The notes under the pieces were generated by a model. The model was not told where the DNA came from. It did no database searches and saw nothing but the letters and a program-made list of their open reading frames with translations. From NCBI GenBank assembly GCA_017402995.1, contig JAFQOV010000003.1, forward strand, positions 124,001 to 188,000: a DNA stretch of 64,000 nucleotides, in the 5' to 3' direction. The stretch comes from Candidatus Gastranaerophilales bacterium (GTDB lineage Bacteria; Cyanobacteriota; Vampirovibrionia; Gastranaerophilales; Gastranaerophilaceae). A program made the translations under genes and the position numbers. Positions 46,028-56,026 of this stretch are shown here, piece after piece (positions within the stretch are counted from its first letter, which is position 1; each line of letters opens with the position of its first letter).

Positions 46028-48492
46028 TATTTAACAACTATATTAACAAGTTTATTTGGAACAACAATCGTTTTAACAATTGTTTTATCCTTAATCGCCT
46101 CTTGAACTTTACTTGAAGCTTTTGCAAGTTCTTCTAGTGAAGCATTGTCTAAACCTTGCGCAGCATCAATTTTATCTTTTAATTTGCCATTAACTTGAAC
46201 AATTAAAGTAATTGTAGAAGTTTTTGCAAGATTATCATCATACTGACACCATGGTTCATCATGGATTGATGTTTTAGCACCTAATGATGAATAAATTTCT
46301 TCTGTTAAAAATACACATACAGGTGAAACAAGCTTTAACAATGTTAATAAACCAAAGCTTAAAACATCATAGTTGATTAAGTTTTCATCTTTAATGTATT
46401 CATAAATTGCATTTGTTAATTCACGGTATGAAGAAATTACTGTGTTAAATTGAAATTCGTTTTCAATATCATGTGTCACTTTTTTAATTGCAATATGAAT
46501 TTCACGAACAAAATTATCATCTTTTTTAGATAAGCTTGCAACATCAAAACTGTAATCTAATTTGATTTTATCTTGGAATTTAGAATACAAGCGATACATT
46601 CTTGAAATAAATTTATAACAACCTTCAACGCCTGCGTCAGTCCAGTCAAAATCGCGAGCTGGAGGAGAATCTGACAAAATGAATAGACGTGCAGTATCGG
46701 CACCATAGTTTTGATATATTTCATCTGGATCAACTGTATTTCCTTTTGATTTAGACATTTTTGAGCCATCTTTTAAAACCATACCTTGAGTTAAAAGGTT
46801 AGCAAATGGTTCATCAAAATCTAATAATTTACAATCGCGAAGCGCTTTTGTAAAGAAACGAGAATATAGCAAGTGTAAAATCGCATGTTCAATACCGCCA
46901 ATATATTGATCAACTGGCAACCATTTATTTACTAAATCACGATTGAAGCATTCTTTGTCATTTTTAGCGTCAGCATATCTTAAATAATACCAGCTAGAGC
47001 AAACGAACGTATCCATTGTGTCTGTGTCGCGTGTTGCTTTTGCGCCACAAATTGGACAAATTGCTTCTTTAAAAGTTGCGCTAGTTTCAATTGGGGATTT
47101 ACCTTGAACAGAAAAATCAACATCTGTTGGCAACATGACTGGTAAATCTTCTTCTTTAACAGGAACTTCGCCGCAATGTGGACAATAAACAATTGGAATT
47201 GGAGCGCCCCAATATCTTTGACGAGAAATCAACCAATCGCGAAGTCTGTATTGAGTTTTAAATTCGCCAAAACCTTGTTGTTGCGCAAATTCTGTAATTT
47301 TGGCTCTTGCGCTTTGAGCGTCAATTCCATTGAATTGCCCAGAATTTACCAAATGTCCTTTTTCAACGTAACACTTGCCTTCTTCAAAACCTTCGCCATC
47401 AATAACTTGAATCATTGGAAGATTATATTTTTTAGCAAAATCAAAGTCGCGTTCATCATGGTATGGAACAGCCATTACAGCACCTGTACCATAATCAACA
47501 AGGGCGTAATCTGCAACCCAAACAGGACATTTTCTGCCTGTAAAAGGATTGATAATGTGTGTTCCTAGTGGAACACCTGTTTTAACGCGTTCAGTTGACA
47601 AACGTTCAATTTCAGATAATTTTTTAGCATTTTCTCTATATTGATTAACAGCCTCTAAGTTTTCTGGGGTTGTCAATTTTTCAATATCTTTATATTCAGG
47701 AGCCACAACAAGATATGTGATACCATACGCGGTATCTGCACGAGTTGTATAAACAGGGATTTCAACGTCATCTAGTTCAGCAACTTTAAATTTTAAAATT
47801 GCACCAGTTGATTTGCCAATCCAATTTTCTTGCATTGTTTTAACGTTGTCGCCCCAACCAGTTAGTTGTTCAAGGTCTTTTAAAAGTTCTTCTGAATATT
47901 GAGTAATTTTAAAGAACCATTGAGAAAGATTTTTCTTTGTAACTTCTGAGTCACATCTCCAACATTTGCCATCAATAACTTGCTCGTTTGCTAATACTGT
48001 TGCACATTTATCGCACCAATTTACAGGAGCAGTTTTTTTATAAGCTAAACCTTTTTTGTATAGTTGAATGAACAACCATTGAGTCCATTTATAGTAATCT
48101 GGCAAACAAGTTGTGACTTCTCTATCCCAATCAACTGACAAACCGAGCATTTTAAGCTGTTTTGTCATATATTCAATATTTTCTAATGTCCAAGTTTTAG
48201 GGTTTGCACCTTTTTGAATTGCAGCATTTTCTGCTGGCAAACCAAAGCTATCCCAACCCATTGGGTGCAATACATTATAGCCTAGAGCTTTTTTAAATCT
48301 AGCAACAACGTCTGTAATTGTATAATTACGGACATGACCCATGTGCAATTTTCCAGATGGATATGGGAACATTGAAAGTGCAAAATATTTTGGTTTTGGG
48401 GAATTGTCATCTACCTTATAAGGCTTTGTTTCTTCCCAAATATCAAACCATTTTTTTTCAATTTTCGGTGCAAAATACTCTTTTTCTAACAT
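46027..48492 (-). CDS. leuS: Leucyl-tRNA synthetase
   Basis: Attaches leucine to its tRNA. I start at the ATG at 48492 because AGGAAA precedes it and the protein then begins 'MLEKEYFAPKIEKKW' as in homologues; the longer frame extends into thrC. That gives 821 residues. HIGH-type 'FPYPSGKLHMGH', a CP1 editing domain, a zinc-like 'CDKCATVLANEQVIDGKCWRC' and KMSKS ('GSKMSKSKGN') are present. It lies downstream of thrC on the same strand. Confidence 0.97.
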   Translation of the reverse strand: MLEKEYFAPKIEKKWFDIWEETKPYKVDDNSPKPKYFALSMFPYPSGKLHMGHVRNYTITDVVARFKKALGYNVLHPMGWDSFGLPAENAAIQKGANPKTWTLENIEYMTKQLKMLGLSVDWDREVTTCLPDYYKWTQWLFIQLYKKGLAYKKTAPVNWCDKCATVLANEQVIDGKCWRCDSEVTKKNLSQWFFKITQYSEELLKDLEQLTGWGDNVKTMQENWIGKSTGAILKFKVAELDDVEIPVYTTRADTAYGITYLVVAPEYKDIEKLTTPENLEAVNQYRENAKKLSEIERLSTERVKTGVPLGTHIINPFTGRKCPVWVADYALVDYGTGAVMAVPYHDERDFDFAKKYNLPMIQVIDGEGFEEGKCYVEKGHLVNSGQFNGIDAQSARAKITEFAQQQGFGEFKTQYRLRDWLISRQRYWGAPIPIVYCPHCGEVPVKEEDLPVMLPTDVDFSVQGKSPIETSATFKEAICPICGAKATRDTDTMDTFVCSSWYYLRYADAKNDKECFNRDLVNKWLPVDQYIGGIEHAILHLLYSRFFTKALRDCKLLDFDEPFANLLTQGMVLKDGSKMSKSKGNTVDPDEIYQNYGADTARLFILSDSPPARDFDWTDAGVEGCYKFISRMYRLYSKFQDKIKLDYSFDVASLSKKDDNFVREIHIAIKKVTHDIENEFQFNTVISSYRELTNAIYEYIKDENLINYDVLSFGLLTLLKLVSPVCVFLTEEIYSSLGAKTSIHDEPWCQYDDNLAKTSTITLIVQVNGKLKDKIDAAQGLDNASLEELAKASSKVQEAIKDKTIVKTIVVPNKLVNIVVK

Positions 48493-48502
48493 TTTATTTT
48501 TC

Positions 48503-49555
48503 CTATGAATTAATAATTCCGATAATATCTTCGATTTTAGCTGATGTTTTATGAACTGTTGCTTTTGAGTGTTCAATAGCATTTGTTGGGTCTTTTAAGC
48601 CATTTCCAGTTAAAATACAAACAACAGTCTTTCCTTGTTCAACTTTGTCTTTAAATTTAATCAAGCCAGCAACAGAAGCGCAAGAAGCAGGTTCAGCGAA
48701 CACGCCTTCATGGCGAGTCAACATTCTGTATGCTTCTAAAATTTCTTCATCTGTAACTAAATCAATCATGCCTTTTGATTCATCTCTTGCATTTTCTGCT
48801 TTTTGCCAGCTAGCTGGGTTTCCAATTCGAATAGCAGTTGCAATAGTTTCAGGGTTATCTACCTTGTGTCCTAATACAATAGGTGCAGCTCCTGCTGCTT
48901 GAATACCCATCATCTTAGGCAATTTTGAACATTTTTTATCTTCAAAATATTCTTTATATCCTTTCCAATATGCTGTGATATTTCCAGCATTTCCAACAGG
49001 AATAAAGTGGTAATCTGGCGCGTCGCCTAAATCATCAACAATTTCAAAAGAGCCTGTTTTTTGCCCTTCAATACGATATGGATTAACAGAATTGACAAGT
49101 GTTATTGGATATTTTGATGAAATTTCGCGAACAGCATCAAGCGCTTCATCAAAATTGCCATCAATTGCAATTACCTTTGCGCCATACATCATTGCTTGAG
49201 ACAATTTACCCATTGCAATATGACCATCAGGAATTAAAACATAACATTTCATACCTGCTTTTGCAGCATATGCAGCAGCTGCGGCTGAAGTATTGCCTGT
49301 TGAAGCGCAAATTATGGCGTTCGAGCCTTCTTCTTTAGCTTTTGTAACAGCCATTGTCATGCCTCTATCCTTAAAGCTTCCGGTTGGGTTTAAACCTTCA
49401 TATTTTAAATATAGATTGATATCTAAACCGATTGCTTTTGCAAGATTATCTGCTTTGATTAATGGAGTGTTTCCTTCGCACAAAGTGACAATTGGAGTAG
49501 ACTCTGTAACAGGAAGATACTTTTTATATTTGTTTATTAAACCATTGTATTTCAT
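48503..49555 (-). CDS. thrC: Threonine synthase
   Basis: Converts O-phosphohomoserine to threonine with PLP. 350 residues, the short type. '[13 protein letters not shown]' carries the PLP lysine; '[17 protein letters not shown]' and '[14 protein letters not shown]' bind the cofactor phosphate. The start overlaps the end of hom by 4 bp, so hom-thrC is an operon, with leuS 10 bases downstream. The kinase thrB and aspartokinase are not in the window. Confidence 0.96.
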   Translation of the reverse strand: MKYNGLINKYKKYLPVTESTPIVTLCEGNTPLIKADNLAKAIGLDINLYLKYEGLNPTGSFKDRGMTMAVTKAKEEGSNAIICASTGNTSAAAAAYAAKAGMKCYVLIPDGHIAMGKLSQAMMYGAKVIAIDGNFDEALDAVREISSKYPITLVNSVNPYRIEGQKTGSFEIVDDLGDAPDYHFIPVGNAGNITAYWKGYKEYFEDKKCSKLPKMMGIQAAGAAPIVLGHKVDNPETIATAIRIGNPASWQKAENARDESKGMIDLVTDEEILEAYRMLTRHEGVFAEPASCASVAGLIKFKDKVEQGKTVVCILTGNGLKDPTNAIEHSKATVHKTSAKIEDIIGIINS

Positions 49556-50811
49556 TGCATGACCCTTATTTTGTTGATTACTTTGATGTCGTTTTCGTTT
49601 TCTAATTTTTCAACCATTTTATTCATATCTGCTTCAGATGACTTTTCTGTTATGACGATAATTGAAGCTTTGTTGTCTTCATTTATGCCTTTTTGAATGA
49701 TTGAAGAAAGGTTAATTCCAAACTCAGCACAAGCACTACCTATTTTTCCAATTGTTCCAAGATTATTTCCCGCAACAATAGATAAATAATAGCAATTTTG
49801 AGTTTTTTCAATTTCGATTTGATTTGCATAAACACTATGATGACAAGTTGTCATAGGCAGAATTTCACCAGTTTTATCAAATTCTGATTTAATAGATAAA
49901 ATATCACCAACAACAGAACTTGCAGTTGGAAATTCGCCCGCTCCAGGACCTACAAAAAGCACTTTGTCCACAGGGAAACCTTTGAGCATAACAGCATTTG
50001 TAGCGTTATTTACATCTGAAATTGTATTTTCTTTAGAAATTAACATTGGGTGAACGCGGATATCCAATTCACCGCTTTCTAGCTCGCTTGCTTGAGCGAT
50101 TAGCTTGATTTTGTAACCCAATTCATCTGCAAGTTTAATATCGTTTGAAGTAATATGGGTAATACCTTCGCGATAGATTTTATTGACATCAATTCTCTTT
50201 CCAAAGACGATATTTGCCAAAATCGCAATTTTATACATTGCATCAAACCCTTCAACATCACCTGTTGGATCGGTTTCAGCATATCCTAATTTTTGAGCTT
50301 TAGCTAAACAATCTTCGTATGATAAATTTTCTTGCTCCATTTTTGTTAGGATATAGTTTGTTGTGCCGTTTAAGATACCAGCAACAAAAGAAAATTTATT
50401 TGCGGCTAGGCTTGTTTTAATAGGCAAAATAATTGGAATACCGCCAGCAACGGCAGCTTCATATAAAATTGCAACTTGATTTTCTCTTGCTAAATCAAAT
50501 AATTCTGCACCATGTCGAGCTAATAATTCTTTGTTTGCTGTTACAATATGTTTTTTGTTTTGAACGGCAACTTTTAAGGCTTCTAAAATTTCGCAACCGC
50601 CCGCAACTTCAACAACCACATCAATTTCAGGATTTGTGACAATATCCATTGGATTATTTGTAATTGTTTGAACTTCGACATCTCTTTTTTTAGTTAAATT
50701 TTTAACTGCAGCTGATACAATCTCGATGTCATCAAAGCGAGATAAGACTTTAACAACTCCGCAACCCACTGTACCAAGACCAATAATTCCGATTTTTAAT
50801 TTATTTTTCAT
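49552..50811 (-). CDS. hom: Homoserine dehydrogenase
   Basis: Makes homoserine from aspartate semialdehyde. 419 residues. N-terminal NAD(P) fold '[12 protein letters not shown]', '[11 protein letters not shown]', '[13 protein letters not shown]' and '[14 protein letters not shown]' are the family blocks; '[16 protein letters not shown]' is the catalytic loop. A C-terminal ACT domain (about 345-419) indicates feedback control by an amino acid. No Shine-Dalgarno; TATTAT lies six bases upstream of the ATG. Confidence 0.97.
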   Translation of the reverse strand: MKNKLKIGIIGLGTVGCGVVKVLSRFDDIEIVSAAVKNLTKKRDVEVQTITNNPMDIVTNPEIDVVVEVAGGCEILEALKVAVQNKKHIVTANKELLARHGAELFDLARENQVAILYEAAVAGGIPIILPIKTSLAANKFSFVAGILNGTTNYILTKMEQENLSYEDCLAKAQKLGYAETDPTGDVEGFDAMYKIAILANIVFGKRIDVNKIYREGITHITSNDIKLADELGYKIKLIAQASELESGELDIRVHPMLISKENTISDVNNATNAVMLKGFPVDKVLFVGPGAGEFPTASSVVGDILSIKSEFDKTGEILPMTTCHHSVYANQIEIEKTQNCYYLSIVAGNNLGTIGKIGSACAEFGINLSSIIQKGINEDNKASIIVITEKSSEADMNKMVEKLENENDIKVINKIRVMQ

Positions 50812-50882
50812 AGAAAAATAATAACATAAAATTATTTTTTGATGTACTATTATCTTAAAAGTATTTTAAAGAGGAATTAAAA

Positions 50883-52322
50883 ATGAGCAATGAAAAAATA
50901 AGAGTCAGAATTGCACCATCTCCATCTGGTAATTTACACGTTGGAACAGCAAGAACTGCATTATTTAACTACCTTTTTGCAAAGAAAATGGGTGGTGAAT
51001 ATGTTTTAAGAATTGAAGATACAGACCTAGACAGAAGCTCTGAAGCATTCAAACAAAACATTTTTGACAGCTTAAAAGCTCTTGGCTTAAACTGGGACGA
51101 AGGTCCAGACGTTGGTGGCGAATATGGTCCATATAAACAATCTGAAAGATTTGATATCTATCCAAAATTTGCTCAAATGTTGATAGATAAAGGCTATGCT
51201 TATGAATGTTTTTGTTCTAACGAAGATTTAGATAAAGAACACGAAATTGCAGAAGCAAACAAAGTTCCATATAAATATTCAAGAAAATGCTTAAATTTAA
51301 CAGAAGAAGAACGTGCAAAATTAAAAGCACAAGGCATTAAGCCATCTATTCGCTTTAAAGTTGATTATAAGGAACTTGTTTTCAATGATTTAGTTAAAGG
51401 TGAATTAAAATTTGATACTTCATTAATTGGCGACTTTGCAATTATGAAATCAAATGGCACACCAACATATAATTTTGCGGTTGTCATAGATGACATGTTG
51501 ATGAAAATTAGCCATGTAATCCGTGGCGAAGACCATATCTCAAACACTCCAAAACAAATTTTAATCTATGAAGCACTTGGCGCAAAAGTTCCAGAATTTG
51601 GTCATTTGGGTATGATTTTAGCACCAGATAGAAGCAAATTATCAAAACGCCATGGCGCAACAGCGGTTTCTGACTTTATTAAACAAGGATATTTAACAGA
51701 AGCATTGCTAAACTTCGTTGCACTTTTAGGCTGGGCACCATCTGATGCGCAAGAAATTAAAAACGTAGATGAAATTGCTGCCGATTTTAGAATCCACGAA
51801 GTTTCAAGCTCAAATTCAATTTTTGAATATGAAAAATTAAATTGGATGAACGGTCAATATATTAAAAAAATGGATATTTCAAAATTAACAGATTTAGCGC
51901 TTCCATTTTTATCAAAATATGACACTTCAAAATATTCAAGAGAAAAATTAGAAAAAATTATCGAAGTTACAAGAGAGCCAATCACACTTTTGGCAGACTT
52001 AGAAAACGATACTCAATATTTCTTTGAAAATCCAATTTATGATGAAGTTAAAGAAATTTTAGAAGGCGAAGTTGCGCGTGCAGTTCTTCCAAAATTCTTA
52101 GAAGAATTAAAAACTTGGGATTTTGATAACCACGAAGAAATCCACGACAAACTTGGCGACATTAGAACATTCTTTAAAGAAAACAATGGCTACAAACCAA
52201 AAGAAACAATGTGGGCAATTCGCTCTGCTTTAACAGGAAGAACAAGAGGAGCTGATATGGTTGCCACAATTCAAATCTTAGGGAAAGATGAAATCATAAA
52301 ACGATTAGAAAATTTAATATAA
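50883..52322 (+). CDS. gltX: Glutamyl-tRNA synthetase
   Basis: 479 residues. HIGH-type 'APSPSGNLHVGTARTALFNYLF' and KMSKS-type 'DRSKLSKRHGATAV' are present. The second half is the helical anticodon-binding domain of the bacterial discriminating/nondiscriminating type; which of the two cannot be told. AAGAGG Shine-Dalgarno. A candidate promoter is TTGATG-N17-TATTTT at 50839-50867. No glnS or gatCAB in the window. Confidence 0.97.
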   Translation: MSNEKIRVRIAPSPSGNLHVGTARTALFNYLFAKKMGGEYVLRIEDTDLDRSSEAFKQNIFDSLKALGLNWDEGPDVGGEYGPYKQSERFDIYPKFAQMLIDKGYAYECFCSNEDLDKEHEIAEANKVPYKYSRKCLNLTEEERAKLKAQGIKPSIRFKVDYKELVFNDLVKGELKFDTSLIGDFAIMKSNGTPTYNFAVVIDDMLMKISHVIRGEDHISNTPKQILIYEALGAKVPEFGHLGMILAPDRSKLSKRHGATAVSDFIKQGYLTEALLNFVALLGWAPSDAQEIKNVDEIAADFRIHEVSSSNSIFEYEKLNWMNGQYIKKMDISKLTDLALPFLSKYDTSKYSREKLEKIIEVTREPITLLADLENDTQYFFENPIYDEVKEILEGEVARAVLPKFLEELKTWDFDNHEEIHDKLGDIRTFFKENNGYKPKETMWAIRSALTGRTRGADMVATIQILGKDEIIKRLENLI

Positions 52323-52325
52323 AAG

Positions 52326-52350
52326 AAAAGGGCGAAAGCCCTTTTTTATT
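52326..52350 (+). terminator. gltX terminator
   Basis: AAAAGGGC-GAAA-GCCCTTTT stem with GAAA tetraloop, then TTATT. Confidence 0.85.
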
Positions 52351-52351
52351 G

Positions 52352-52374
52352 CAAAAAAAATCCCCAAACGGGGA
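52352..52374 (-). terminator. Orphan minus-strand terminator
   Basis: Read on the minus strand: TCCCC, GTTT loop, GGGGA, then T8. Strong U-tract, 5-bp GC-rich stem. Confidence 0.7.
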
Positions 52375-52427
52375 CAATTCTACTTTGTATAGAAAGGAAG
52401 GAAAGGTTAGGAAAAATGTAGGTGTGT
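52352..52427 (-). ncRNA. Candidate CU-rich small RNA
   Basis: On the minus strand a TATAAT (52434-52439) precedes about 75 bases ending in a hairpin TCCCC-GTTT-GGGGA followed by eight T residues. There is no minus-strand gene upstream for 1.6 kb, so the terminator needs another owner. The body is pyrimidine-rich (CCTAACC, CTTTCCTTCCTTTC), complementary to Shine-Dalgarno-like sequences. The -35 is weak. Confidence 0.4.
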
Positions 52428-52464
52428 GTAAATATTATACGGCATTCTCTTTGATATATACTCC

Positions 52465-52481
52465 GTATATATTATATATAC
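52465..52481. repeat. 17-bp AT palindrome
   Basis: GTATATATTATATATAC, perfect inverted repeat around a central T, in the middle of the 399-bp intergenic region. Possible operator; no protein can be assigned. Confidence 0.3.
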
Positions 52482-52656
52482 CAAGTAACATTTTATTCAT
52501 AACAAATAGTAAACTTTTTGTTACAGTTAACATTTCTTAATGACCAAAAATACACTTATTATTTAACTTTTTTTAAAAATCGCGTAAATTCAACATAGTA
52601 AAAATATGTATAAAATACACTCAAAAAAGAGGCTAAAAATATTGTCACATCAAGGG

Positions 52657-52685
52657 TTGAGGGGTATTTTCGTTTGTGATATAAT
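52657..52685 (+). promoter_or_regulatory. Promoter of the NAGPA-domain gene
   Basis: TTGAGG (52657-52662), 17 bp, TATAAT (52680-52685). A start near 52692 leaves about 30 bases of leader, and GGTGA (52712-52716) then serves as the ribosome site for the ATG at 52722. Confidence 0.65.
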
Positions 52686-52721
52686 ATAAGTAAGGCATAC
52701 TAGATTAATACGGTGATAATT

Positions 52722-54020
52722 ATGATAAATTCCCACACAAGTGAATATTATCATAAATTTCATGGCGCCTGCTTAGTTGAATATCTCAGTGAAAAAGACA
52801 AGCAAGACGCCAGAGTAAACCGAATATTACTCTTTTTCTTATTGTTTGCCTTGCTTGTGTTTTTTGCTTTCTCTCGCCCCATATTTGCGCAGCAACCCCA
52901 GCAGGAAAATACAAAAATAGTTCAATCCTTATCCAAGCAAACGGAGTTTGAAACAAGAATTAAACAAAAATATTATGGGGCAACTATAAATTTTCCGACA
53001 AAAGGAATTGCTCACATTAAAAAGATAAAATATATTAATTCAAAACCAGTCAAAATCAATATTGTAGAAATTAATACCAGTGTAAATCCATATTTAAAAG
53101 TTAAACCACAAACAGCAAGCAAGCAAAAACTAAATTCAAAGGCAACGGTTAGAAGAATAGCACAAAGAGGAAATGGGATAGTTGCGATTAACGCAGGTTT
53201 TTTCAAACCACAAACAGGTGTACCCCTTGGGGCTTTGATGATAGATAACAAAATTTTGAGCGGACCAATTTATAATAGAGTGGGAATTGCAATTTTTGAA
53301 AACGAAGGAAAAACAAGCTTTAAATTAGATAATATCAATTTTGATATTAAAGCAATTAATAAAGGTGGAGAAATTAAAATTGATAACATTAATCAACCAA
53401 GAATGTTATCAACATATAAATTGCTCTATACAAAAGCTTGGGGTGAATTTTCGCCTGTTGCACCAAAAAATTGTTATAATATGCTAATTGAGAATGAAAA
53501 AATTACTAAAATTTCAGCCAATCCAATCGAATTATCAGAAAACAAAATTGTAATTCAAGCACCAAAAGAAACTATCCAAGCAATTGGAAAATATAAAGAC
53601 GTAAAAATTGAAATTAATGTTCAAGAAAGCCTAAAAGGCGCAAAACATATCATTGGCGCAGGTCCATATTTAGTAAAAGATGGGGAAATATTTGTAGATT
53701 ATAAAACGGAAAAATTCCAAGCTATTCAAGGCAAAAACCCAAGAAGCGCAATTGGATTTAACGAAGATAATTTGATTATTGTCACAGTTGATGGAAGAGA
53801 GAAAAAATCTGTTGGAATGACCCTATTTGAGCTTGCAAAATTGATGAAGGATTTAGATTGCAAAGAAGCAATGAACTTTGATGGTGGTTCATCAAGTGCA
53901 CTTTATGTAAATAAAAAAATAGTAAATTCAGCAATTAACAAGGAAGGAATTGCTGTTTCAAACGCACTAGTAATAAGCGAAAACGACCCATTTGAGATGA
54001 AATTATCTAGCTTGAATTAA
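52722..54020 (+). CDS. Membrane-anchored NAGPA/DUF2233 phosphodiester-glycosidase-domain protein
   Basis: 432 residues from the ATG at 52722; the GTG at 52713 overlaps the ribosome site and is less likely. A cytoplasmic head of about 30 residues is followed by a membrane segment (about 35-55, 'ILLFFLLFALLVFFAFS') and 'FAQQ', either a signal-anchor or a cleavable site. The C-terminal half carries the NAGPA fold: 'RGNGIVAINAGFFKPQTGVPLGALM', 'AIGFNEDNLIIVTVDGR', 'GMTLFELAKLMKDLDCKEAMNFDGGSSSALY'. The family cleaves phosphodiester-linked sugars or peptidoglycan-like envelope components. The substrate here is unknown; an envelope role fits the location. Its stop overlaps nnrD convergently. Confidence 0.82.
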   Translation: MINSHTSEYYHKFHGACLVEYLSEKDKQDARVNRILLFFLLFALLVFFAFSRPIFAQQPQQENTKIVQSLSKQTEFETRIKQKYYGATINFPTKGIAHIKKIKYINSKPVKINIVEINTSVNPYLKVKPQTASKQKLNSKATVRRIAQRGNGIVAINAGFFKPQTGVPLGALMIDNKILSGPIYNRVGIAIFENEGKTSFKLDNINFDIKAINKGGEIKIDNINQPRMLSTYKLLYTKAWGEFSPVAPKNCYNMLIENEKITKISANPIELSENKIVIQAPKETIQAIGKYKDVKIEINVQESLKGAKHIIGAGPYLVKDGEIFVDYKTEKFQAIQGKNPRSAIGFNEDNLIIVTVDGREKKSVGMTLFELAKLMKDLDCKEAMNFDGGSSSALYVNKKIVNSAINKEGIAVSNALVISENDPFEMKLSSLN

Positions 54021-54907
54021 TTTAAAATTAATTTCATTGCATATGGAATATATTTAATTAAATCAGACGCCAAGACGCAATATTCGCTCATTGAACGAGA
54101 AGCAATTTCACCAGTTAAACCGTGCAAAAATGCGGCAATACAAGCTGCGGATTCAATTGTTGCACCTTGAGCGCAGAAACCAGCAATCATACCCGTTAAA
54201 ACATCACCAGAGCCAGCTTTAGCTAATGCTGAATTTCCAGTATGATTAATAAATATTTTTCCACTTGGAATAGCAATTATAGACTCAGAGCCTTTTAAAA
54301 GCACAACGCAGTCAAACTCTCTGCTTGCTTCCCAAGCCCATTTTGCGCGATTTTGTTGAATTTCTTGCACGGGAACACCCATCAAACGAGATAGCTCCAT
54401 AGGGTGAGGGGTGATTATTGAATTCATTGGAAAACTCATAAATTTAGACATGCTAAGTGCATTAATAGCGTCAGCGTCAATAATTATTGGAGTATATGAA
54501 TTTTTATTTTTCTTTAAAAAATTAACAATAAATTCTTCAACTCCACCAACCAAATTTAAACCACAACCAATTGAAACAACGTCATAGTTTGCAATTGCGC
54601 TAATGTGTTTAATTGCGTCTTTTGGAATTGTGCCATATTGCGATTGTCCAAGGTCGAAATATGTAATATCGGGGCTTTTTGCACTAACGCAATTAATTAC
54701 ATCAGAACAACTCGCTAATGCGCAATGACCCGCACCAACACGAAGAGAAGAGATTGAACTTAAATATGCAGCACCCATATACTGACAGGAGCCAGCAATA
54801 TTTAAAACGTGCCCATATGTTCCCTTGTGCGAATTTTCAATACGCTTTGGTAACATTCTTAAAATTAAATCTTTACCTAATACTTGTATATCTGCATTTT
54901 GTTGCAT
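54017..54907 (-). CDS. nnrD: ADP-dependent (S)-NAD(P)H-hydrate dehydratase
   Basis: Repairs hydrated NAD(P)H. 296 residues: only the ribokinase-like domain, without the fused N-terminal epimerase (NnrE) of many homologues. 'KGTYGHVLNIAGSCQYMGAAYL', 'PIIIDADAINAL', 'ITPHPMELSRL' and the catalytic 'GNSALAKAGSGDVLTGMIAG' are present. AAGGA Shine-Dalgarno. It is the last gene of the long minus-strand cluster. Confidence 0.93.
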   Translation of the reverse strand: MQQNADIQVLGKDLILRMLPKRIENSHKGTYGHVLNIAGSCQYMGAAYLSSISSLRVGAGHCALASCSDVINCVSAKSPDITYFDLGQSQYGTIPKDAIKHISAIANYDVVSIGCGLNLVGGVEEFIVNFLKKNKNSYTPIIIDADAINALSMSKFMSFPMNSIITPHPMELSRLMGVPVQEIQQNRAKWAWEASREFDCVVLLKGSESIIAIPSGKIFINHTGNSALAKAGSGDVLTGMIAGFCAQGATIESAACIAAFLHGLTGEIASRSMSEYCVLASDLIKYIPYAMKLILN

Positions 54908-54918
54908 TGGTTTTCCTT

Positions 54919-55392
54919 TTAATCAATTAAAGTTGTGTCAAATTGCCTAAATGCCTCATAGGCAACAATTGCAACGCTATTTGAAAGATTTAAACTTCTT
55001 GTATTTTTTCGCATTGGAATTGTAGCACAATTTGCGGGGTATTTGTTCAAAATTTCTTCGGGAATTCCGCGAGTTTCGGGACCAAACATCAAAAAATCAC
55101 CCTTTTGAAATTTAACATCAGTATATAATTGTTTTGTTTTTGTTGTCAAATAATAAAAATTTGAATTTGGATTATCTTCTTTTAATTTTTCAAAACTTTC
55201 AACATGCTCAATATCGAGTTTATCCCAATAATCAAGCCCCGCGCGCTTTAAATATTTATCAGATAATACAAACCCCAATCTTCCAACAAGATACAGTTTA
55301 GCGCCCAAGCAAGCGCAAAGACGCGCAATATTACCTGTATTTTGAGGAATTTCTGGTTCGTATAAAACAATATTTAAAAAATCAGATTTCAA
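54919..55392 (-). CDS. trmL: tRNA (cytidine(34)-2'-O)-methyltransferase (SPOUT)
   Basis: 157 residues. Methylates the wobble ribose of tRNA-Leu species. 'LYEPEIPQNTGNIARLCACLGAKLYLVG' is the signature start, 'LMFGPETRGIPEEIL' the knot region and 'IPMRKNTRSLNLSNSVAIVAYEAFRQ' the SAM-binding knot. Abuts the upstream phosphatidyltransferase gene without a gap, so they are co-transcribed. Confidence 0.93.
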   Translation of the reverse strand: MKSDFLNIVLYEPEIPQNTGNIARLCACLGAKLYLVGRLGFVLSDKYLKRAGLDYWDKLDIEHVESFEKLKEDNPNSNFYYLTTKTKQLYTDVKFQKGDFLMFGPETRGIPEEILNKYPANCATIPMRKNTRSLNLSNSVAIVAYEAFRQFDTTLID

Positions 55393-56016
55393 TTATACTT
55401 CCTTATTTTCAACAAAAAATCTTTTAGACTCAATAACAACAGGAATACCGCGCAATACGCAAAATGCAACAGAAATTATTGCGCAAATAATACCAACATT
55501 TAAGAAGATTTCTTGGTTTTTAAATTGTTCTGGCATATTTCCTAAAATCAAGAAGAAAAACGCAACCGCTTTACAAACAGCGTATGTGAAACGGCAAAAG
55601 TTTGAAGCAACGATAAATTTTGCAATTTTACCTTGCATCATTGTTTTTTCACCAAAAGCAGTATAGCCTTTTTCAAAAGCCAAAGTACGCAATGAGTCTG
55701 TAACAATTCCTCTTGTTAAAACAATAATTGGAACACAAACATTTAACCAACCCAATGCGCAAAAAGCAATCCAGAAAACGTTTTCAACAATTCTATCGCC
55801 CATAATATCTAAAAGAGCGCCAAGTTTTGATGACACCTTTAATTTTCTTGCGACAAAGCCATCTAAACCATCAAACCACATTAAAATCGCAGTTAAAAAT
55901 AATGCTAATTTATATGCACAATTGCAATCACAAAACAAAAGCGCAACAACAATAAAGACCATAAAAATTCTTGAAAGAGTGATTATGTTTGCTAGATTTT
56001 TTTTGATATTTTCCAT
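55393..56016 (-). CDS. pgsA: CDP-alcohol phosphatidyltransferase (PgsA-like)
   Basis: 207 residues from the ATG at 56016, chosen because AAGGAG lies just upstream; the longer frame enters lpxB. The motif D-G-x2-A-R-x8-G-x3-D-x3-D is seen in 'DGFVARKLKVSSKLGALLDIMGD', within a protein of about five membrane helices. It probably makes phosphatidylglycerol phosphate from CDP-diacylglycerol and glycerol-3-phosphate, but a different alcohol acceptor is not excluded. It lies directly after lpxB, 10 bases away, in the lipid A gene run. Confidence 0.8.
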   Translation of the reverse strand: MENIKKNLANIITLSRIFMVFIVVALLFCDCNCAYKLALFLTAILMWFDGLDGFVARKLKVSSKLGALLDIMGDRIVENVFWIAFCALGWLNVCVPIIVLTRGIVTDSLRTLAFEKGYTAFGEKTMMQGKIAKFIVASNFCRFTYAVCKAVAFFFLILGNMPEQFKNQEIFLNVGIICAIISVAFCVLRGIPVVIESKRFFVENKEV

Positions 56017-56026
56017 ACTAAACTCC

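Noticed and set aside
48493-48582. Upstream extension of leuS
   Set aside because: The 30 extra residues run into the thrC coding end and lack homology; AGGAAA before ATG 48492 supports the shorter form.
52349-52540. A 63-residue plus-strand ORF downstream of gltX
   Set aside because: It covers the terminator, the candidate small RNA and a palindrome, has no ribosome site and low complexity.
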